Positions 57,460 to 64,000 of a stretch of DNA of 64,000 nt are shown here, one piece after another. How positions within the stretch are numbered: position 1 is the first letter of the stretch; every line of letters begins with the position of its first letter. The position numbers and the translations under genes were made by a program. The notes below the pieces were generated by a model. The model saw only the letters and a list, made by a program, of their open reading frames with translations, did no database searches and was not told the origin of the DNA. Source of the stretch: Isoetes taiwanensis (lineage: Eukaryota > Streptophyta > Lycopodiopsida > Isoetales > Isoetaceae); the NCBI GenBank assembly GCA_021234155.1, contig JAJEKV010000129.1:411579-475578 (forward strand), in the 5' to 3' direction.

Positions 57460-57580
57460 CATGACAAGCGGTTAATAATCCGAGAAGCCTAAAGTTTTAT
57501 ACTGACCCATACGACCCTACCCGGTCTATGGCTAATTATGTATTGGTTGGTACAGCAGTCGCGAGGGCTTCTCTTCTTCC
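57460..57580 (+). other. Conserved paired RNA motif, copy F1
   Basis: Leader ACAAGCGGTTAATAATCC. Outer helix GAGAAGCC (57482-57489) with GGCTTCTC (57566-57573), eight perfect pairs. The interior has TATGGCTAATTATG and TTGGTTGGTACAGCAG. This is a fifth helix sequence for the same architecture. Confidence 0.6.
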
Positions 57581-59261
57581 TAATGCATTCCTTTTGTTTT
57601 AGGTTTGGTTGAAGGCTTGGAGGTATTTGTGAGGCGATGAAGATAATAATCTTTGATATTAGAGGGGCGGCCACAAATAGTGGTGTTATGTATGTACTCC
57701 TGAATTGGATCTCGTTTCCGTTTTGTTTCTCTTTATTTTTATCATTAGTACAGGTAATATTTTGCTGTCTTTGTTTGAGACATGATCTCCAAGTTTTGGC
57801 CCTATATGCCTAAGCGCCTTGCTTATTTGTTGTCCATATCTCTATTACTTAAACATGAGGTCTATTATGAGATTCTTGAATCTATTGCAATGATATATGT
57901 GTATAAAATTTTGGACATATTGTGTTCTACACTTGGAATGCTAAGATTACTTTTATATGTGGCTGCTAGTTTACATGCTGCATGGTACATGAGTTGACTT
58001 TGGAGTATTACTTGGCTGACATATACTTGATCATATGTGCTTGATTTGGATTTTAGCGGAGTTATAGCTTATAAACTACGAAGTTAGTATTGTATAAAGC
58101 GTGTTTTGCCTTGTGCATCTTCATTTTGCTATGGGAAATGCATTCCGGGCTGAAAGGATCGCTGCGGATAACATTCGCGGATAATATTACGATCACGAAA
58201 ATATCTTTAGATTGTAAAGGATAAAACATTGATGCGTCCTTAGACTACGGGATATGATACCATTACTTTTGGTTTAAGGTTTTTGAATGACATTAGGATA
58301 TGAATGTCGTAGCTGTATACCTTGAAGAATGGTACCATCTTGGTTTTGTTCTTGTATGGCGGATAAGGCAATGAGAGGGATTGACCAATCTTTGATGTTT
58401 GCGTAGTTTTTACTAGTTCAAGTAGGTTTTCATGACATACACCACGTGCATTGGTCTTATCCCGGTGCTGCCAGAGCTTTCTTGGTAAGGGTTTTTAAGT
58501 GCTAAAGTTTGATGTATGATGCATTACGCCTACTCAATAGCGGGATCTAATATTTAACATCTCATGATTCGATATGAATGCGAGCTGAATTAGAAACTAA
58601 ATTAAATGGGTCTTCTTTGTGCAATCTTGACACCTATGAGTTGCTGCAAAATTAGAAAGGGACACTTGTCATAATAGTTTATACATTTGGCACGACACAC
58701 ATACATGGACTATTGTCAAAACATTTGCCACTTTCGGCTTGATGAAATATGGATGATCCTTGGAACAAGGAATTTTACGACCTAGAGCTGGACCCATTTT
58801 TACTGAATTAAGTTTTATTTAAAGGGAACTTTGCGGGGTTATCAACAACTATACGAATTTGAGGTAACCAACTACTTGATTTTTAAGTTAATACACTTCA
58901 TACTTAGACTTCTATGTAGATGTGTTGCGGGGAAGATAATTAGCCACTCGGTGATATATAAGCTGATGTGATAGGGAGGCTGCGAGACATAATTGGTCTT
59001 GTCGCACTTTGTGATAGTAAATGGTTATAACATGAAAAGGGGGTAATCAAGTACTTTAATGAGAATAAATTTCATGGAATAAGCTTGTTTCCATGGAGCC
59101 AGTCATTGACAAGCATTTCTATATTGTAAGAAGGTAGCGTCTTTTGCAATGATTTCGGTTAATCGTGGTTGGCGATTAAAAGCACATAGGGTGTGGCATT
59201 TAAGGTAATATCTTTACTTTTATGTTAATTCTAGTTGTGATTAAGTTCATAGGGTGTGGCA

Positions 59262-59352
59262 TGCCTTTGAGTAGGGGCTGCCACTATAATCTAATAATAT
59301 CAAAGGACAATTGATATGCCTCCTCTACGGTTGGAGAGTAGGGTTTTTTTTT
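59262..59352 (+). other. 3' tail and T-tract junction, family F unit 1
   Basis: CTACGGTTGGAGAGTAGGG followed by T9 and the next unit. CCTTTGA (59263-59269) can pair with TCAAAGG (59300-59306). Confidence 0.5.
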
Positions 59353-61044
59353 ATGCATGGCTTCGTATTGGCTTTTCTTACAAGATGGTAACTTATAGAA
59401 TAAACCTTGAGGGAGTTAATCCTTGGAATTTTCTTACCTCCACGATTATCTACTTGGGGTAGATAAAGAATAACTAATACGAATTACCACCGATATGGTA
59501 ATTCTTATTTGAGTCCTAATTTTGTTTGGATGCTCGCCAAAGGTCCTAGGATAGGAATTATTTGCTCATAAATCATGACTATGGTCCATATGTAGACATA
59601 TCAAACTTCGTGCAGGGCACTCTTAACCATTAGGAATTGGAATCCTTTGTTTCTGATTTAAGGGTATTTTACCTAACTATGCTAGCTGCTAAAGGGAATT
59701 TTTTGGAAGTCTCTTAATACCTCTCGTCATTAAGATGGGAGGCAGATTGTTAAATCGGCCAGAGCCATAGCATCGATTCTTTGGAGCTCTGCCCAATGCA
59801 AGTGTGAGACCATATCTTATTGGGGAATTTCTTTGTGAATATTTTCTCTAGGGCTAAGCTAGCATGTAATTTGGAGGCGGAAATTTGTTCTTGAGGGGCG
59901 ATTCTCTATTTGTGAAGGTGATAAAATTTGGTGGTATGAGGCATGGCTTGGATGGAAATCACGTTTTGCATCGCAAGCATTGTTTTGCAAGAGCAATATG
60001 TGAAGGCTATGTAACGATGTAAACTTATGGTTTTGGTGGTCGTGAGAAATATCGGGGACATGTTTTTTTAAGTTTCCTAGAATCCACTACAAGGGCTGAT
60101 GCGCTAGTTTTCTTAGGGAAATATCCATGAGGGTTTTGCCTTTGATGGAAATTGGCCATGCTCATAGATTAGGCGGCATGATACATATAAAAGCAAATGG
60201 TCTATCTACGCAAGAAAATCCATAAACTAGTTTCCCGGGTATTTTCACGGTGGAAAATGCGTGGCATGTACGTACATTTCTTTTATGCGGATCTTATGCT
60301 GTTTTGGGAGTGGTAGCTATCCACACAATAAAATTTAAATTGGCCTTTTAGCGTGGTCATGCAGGACTCATCTCAATCGTAGAAACTCAAGCGGGTGATA
60401 TAGAGATTACGATCACGAGGAATATCCAGTATTCTAATTGCTTTATTGTGTTTGATAAGGTTAAAAGGCCATATAAGAGAGTTGCAAAAGATACAAAGTA
60501 TGCTGCGATAAGATGCTCTAATAGAATGCAAGAACTTCGGGTAGGATTAGAAAAGCTTGTAAGTTCTGTGCAAGAATCGGTGCATGTGTTTTGATGCAAG
60601 AGTTATTACTTGCTAGAATTAAGAGGCGAAGATTGCTTTTCGCTTGCTAGCGATTTTGGGTTTAGCGAAAAGATCCCCGAACAATTGTACATTTTATGGA
60701 GTTTATTTATGTTACTAAAACCAACTATAGCAGTGATTTTCGAGGAAAATGTAGAAAGCTTCTAGTTAAGGTTTTAATCTTTTACTTGGATTGAACCATA
60801 GCGAGAGGATATAATACGCAAATTAGTTTAAGTAGAGTGCTTGAAACCTTTGGAATATGTTCTAATATTTCATTTATTGTCTAAACTTGTGTGTGCTTAA
60901 TAAGCATAATGATTAAAGGCTGCAGCGGTAAGATGCAGAGATAGTAATTTGAAAAAACATGTACTCTTTTCTTACATATGATTTCTCTGAGATTTTATTC
61001 GTCTTTCTTGCTGGCTCTTTCTAACTTGGGACAAAAGGATTACA

Positions 61045-61158
61045 CATTAGGCAAGCGGTTAATGTCGAGAAGCCTAAGGTACCTTGCCAACCCTTACATT
61101 ACCGGTCTATGGCTGTAATTATGTATTGGTTGGTGCGAGATGCGGGCTTCTCTTCCTA
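61045..61158 (+). other. Conserved paired RNA motif, copy F2
   Basis: Same helix in unit 2: GAGAAGCC (61067-61074) with GGCTTCTC (61145-61152). Both arms are kept while the interior has accumulated several indels. Confidence 0.6.
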
Positions 61159-62884
61159 ATGCATTCCTTTTGTTTTAGGTTTTGGATTTGAGCTTGGAGA
61201 ATGAAGCCAGCGGGGAGCGTGAAGATAATATCTTGATATTAGAGAGGGCTGACCACAAATAGTGGTGTTATACTATGTACTCTGAATTGGATCTCGTTTT
61301 TCGTTTACATTTCTCTTATTTTTGTATTAGTACAAGGTAATAATTTCTTTGTCTTTGTTTGAGACATGAATCTCAAGTTTTTGGCCTATATGCCCTAAGC
61401 TTTGCCTTGCTTATTTGTTCTCCATATCTCTATTACTTAAACATGAGATATATTATGAGATTCTTGAATCTATTGCAATGATATATGTATAAAATTTGGA
61501 CATATTGTGTTCTACACTTGGAATGCTAAGTGCCTATATGTATTTGCTAGTCAGCGAGAATTTTGTAGTTGACTTTGGAGTATTGCGGCGGCATATGCTT
61601 GATCATATGTAGGTTGATTTTGGCGGAGTTATGGCTTAGCAAAACTCTGAAGTTAGTGTTGTATAAGCGTGTTTTGCCTTGTGCATCTTCAATTTTGCTA
61701 TGAAATGCATTCCGAGGGGCACGAAAGCTTAAAGATCATTACGGATAACATTAGGGATAATATTACACGATCACAGAAAATATCTTTTAGATTGTAAGGA
61801 TAAAACATTGATAAGTCCTTAGACTTTACGGGATATGATACCATTACTTTTGGTTTTAAGGTTTTGAATGACATTAGGATATAGATATCACATGGCTGTA
61901 GTGCAGCGGAAAGGAATGGTACCATCTTGGACATTTGTTCTTGTATGGCGAGATGTCTGGAGGCGGCCGGAGGATTGACCAATCTTTGATGTTTGCGCTA
62001 GTTTTACTAGTTCAAGCCGGTTTTCGCGCGCCATTGCATTGGTCTTGTCAGTCTTTTGCTTAAATAACTGGTAAGAGGGGTTTTTTTGCAATTGCTAAGT
62101 TTGATGTATGATGCATTACGCTACTCAATAAGCGGGATCTAATATTTAACATCTCATGATTCGATATGAATCGCGGTTTGAATTGAGAAGCCAGAACAAA
62201 TAGGTCTGTATGCAATCACGACCTTATGAGTTCTTTGCAAAATTAGAAAGGGACACTTGTCATAGTTTGCCATTTGGCACGACACACATACATGGACTAT
62301 TGTCAAAACATTGCCACTTTTCGGCAGTGAAATATGGATGATCCTTGGAGCGAGATTTTACGACCTAGAGCCCCGGACCCATTTTACGAGATTAAGTTTT
62401 ATTTACGAGAACTTTTGCGGGTTACCAGCAACTACTTGAATTTGAGGTAACCAACTAACGATTTTTAAGTTAATACACTTCTATGCTTAGCGGAGCTTCT
62501 ATGTAGATGTGTTTACTTGCGAGGAAAGATAATTAGCCACTTTCGATATATAAGCCCACGATGTAAAGCGATAGGGAATTTGCGAGAGACATAATTGGTC
62601 TTGTGCGCACTTTCATGATGAGTAAATGGTTATAACATGAAAAGGGGAGTAATCAAGTACTTTAATGAGAATAAATTTCATGGAATAAAGCTTGTTTCCA
62701 TGGAGCTTCTGCGAGTCATTGACAAGCATTTCTATGTTGAAGGTAGCGTCTTTGCATGAAGTTTTTAGGTTAATGCGTGAGTTGAGTTAAAGCACATAGG
62801 GTGTGGCATTTTAAAGGTAATATCTTTGCTTTACTTTTATGTTAATTCCTAGTTGGCGGTTCATAAGTTCATATAGGGTGTAGC

Positions 62885-62979
62885 ATGGCTCTGCTTTGAG
62901 TAGGGCACGCCACTATCTTCTAATAATATGCAGGACAATTGATATGCCTCACTCTACGGTTGGAGGTAGGGTTTTTTTT
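62885..62979 (+). other. 3' tail and T-tract junction, family F unit 2
   Basis: CTACGGTTGGAGGTAGGG followed by T8 and the start of unit 3. It is the closest match among F units to the family-A tail at 51658. Confidence 0.5.
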
Positions 62980-64000
62980 ATGCATGGCTTCATGTTGGCT
63001 TTTCTTACAAGATGGTAACTTATAGAATAAACCTTGAGGGGGAGTTAATCCTTGGAATTTTCTTACCTCCACGATTATCTACTTGGGGTAGATAAAAGAA
63101 TAACTATTCTGAATTACCACTCGGTATGGTAATTCTTATTTGAGTCCCTAAAGTTGTTTGGATGCTCCGCTTCAAAGGGTCCTAGGATGGGAATTATTTG
63201 CTCATAAATCATGACTATGGTCCATATGTAGACATATCAAACTCGGTAAGGGCACTCTTAACCATTGGAATTGGAATCCTTTGTTTACAGTTTAAGGGTA
63301 TTTTTACCTAACTATGCTAACTGCTAAAGGGAATTTTTTTTGGAAGTCTTAATACCTCTCGTCATTAAAGATGGGAGGCGGGTGAAATCTGACAGGCCAT
63401 GGCATCGATTTGCTGGGCTCTGCCCAATGCACCGTGGCAGACCATATCTTATTGGGGAATTTGCTGTGAATATTTTTCTCGGGCTAAGCTAGCATGTAAT
63501 TTGGAGCAGCTGTTCTTGAGGACGATTTCTCTATTTGTGAAGGTGATAAGCTGGACTGGTATGAGGCACAACTGGATGGAAATACGTTTTGCATGCAAAG
63601 CATTGTTTTGCAAGAGCAATATGTGAAGCTATGGCAAACGATGTAAACATGGTTTTGGTGGTCAGCAGAAATATCAGGACATGTTTTTCGTTTCTAGAAT
63701 CCACTACAAGGGCTTTGATCTGCCTAGTTTTCTTAGGGAAATATCCATGGGGTTTTTTTTGCCTTTGATGGAAATTCGGCCATGCTCATAGATTGAACGG
63801 CATGATACATATAAGCAAAATGGTCTATCTCTGCAAGAGAAAATCCATAAACTAGTTTCCCAGGTATTTTACAGTGGAAAATCGTGGCATGTCTGTACAT
63901 TTCTTTGCGGATCTTATGCCTGTTTGGGAGTGGTAGCCATCCACACAATAAGAAATTTCGTGGCCCTTTTAAGCGTGGTCATGCAGACTCATCTCAATCT

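Larger units (their letters stand above)
55742..64000 (+). repeat. Tandem array of about 3.6-kb units (family F)
   Basis: Unit 1 is 55742-59352, unit 2 is 59353-62979, and unit 3 starts at 62980 and runs off the window. Each starts ATGCATGGC after a T-tract and ends CTCTACGGTTGGAG, then AGTAGGG or GTAGGG, then T8-9. These boxes match the tails of families A and B, so this is a third array of the same type of element. No exon could be supported: all frames are short and differ between units. Units differ mainly by short indels. The orientation (plus) is taken from the tail and RNA motif. Confidence 0.75.

Overview
This is a transposon-dominated stretch of a eukaryotic nuclear genome, AT-rich and full of introns. 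No intact single-copy gene is visible. A streptophyte host (land plant or charophyte alga) is the best guess. The reasons are a Ty1/copia element with an initiator-tRNA-Met-like primer site, L1-type LINE remains with a Cys-rich C-terminal domain of plant type, tRNA-derived SINEs, and spliceosomal GT-AG exon/intron structure. The host assignment is inference. Layout: 1-7515 holds head-to-tail pieces (plus strand) of an intron-bearing retroelement whose reverse transcriptase (RT) resembles Penelope-like elements (PLEs). 7516-8164 is a LINE 3' scrap plus a SINE. 8165-15787 is a tandem array (minus strand) of 2745-bp non-autonomous relatives of that retroelement. 15812-16370 is a cluster of SINEs. 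16701-17889 is a 5'-truncated retroposon with 20-bp target-site duplications (TSDs). 17890-38150 looks like introns and scattered short exons of a decayed or very long host gene. It is interrupted at 18918-30031 by a LINE, which is itself split at 21190-29412 by a DNA transposon carrying a DUF7869-like transposase relic. 38150-39403 holds a Ty3/gypsy gag fragment and two SINEs. 39404-51674 is the most complete PLE-like element (family A), with exon 1, an intron, a Cys-rich exon 2 and an RT exon. It is split by a Ty1/copia element (45017-50894), and a small inversion lies at the copia end. 51675-55741 is a second, truncated family-A copy carrying its own insertion. 55742-64000 is an array of about 3.6-kb units (family F). 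The most interesting signal ties several of these regions together. The PLE-like families share a first exon that ends in phase 0 with a splice donor in families A and D, a 3' tail ending in a G-rich box plus a T-tract at which copies join head to tail, and, in a non-coding position after exon 1, a roughly 110-nt RNA motif. The outer helix of this motif has five different sequences in five element families, yet it pairs in nearly every copy (9 of 10 sites; one has a bulge), with arms 70-79 nt apart. That is covariation visible by eye, and I do not recognise the motif as a known ribozyme. A second theme is that paralogous copies (tandem units, copia LTRs) differ mostly by loss or corruption of CAG/CTG trinucleotides and by indels. 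This could be a methylation-linked sequencing or assembly artefact, and it may explain many of the frameshifts.
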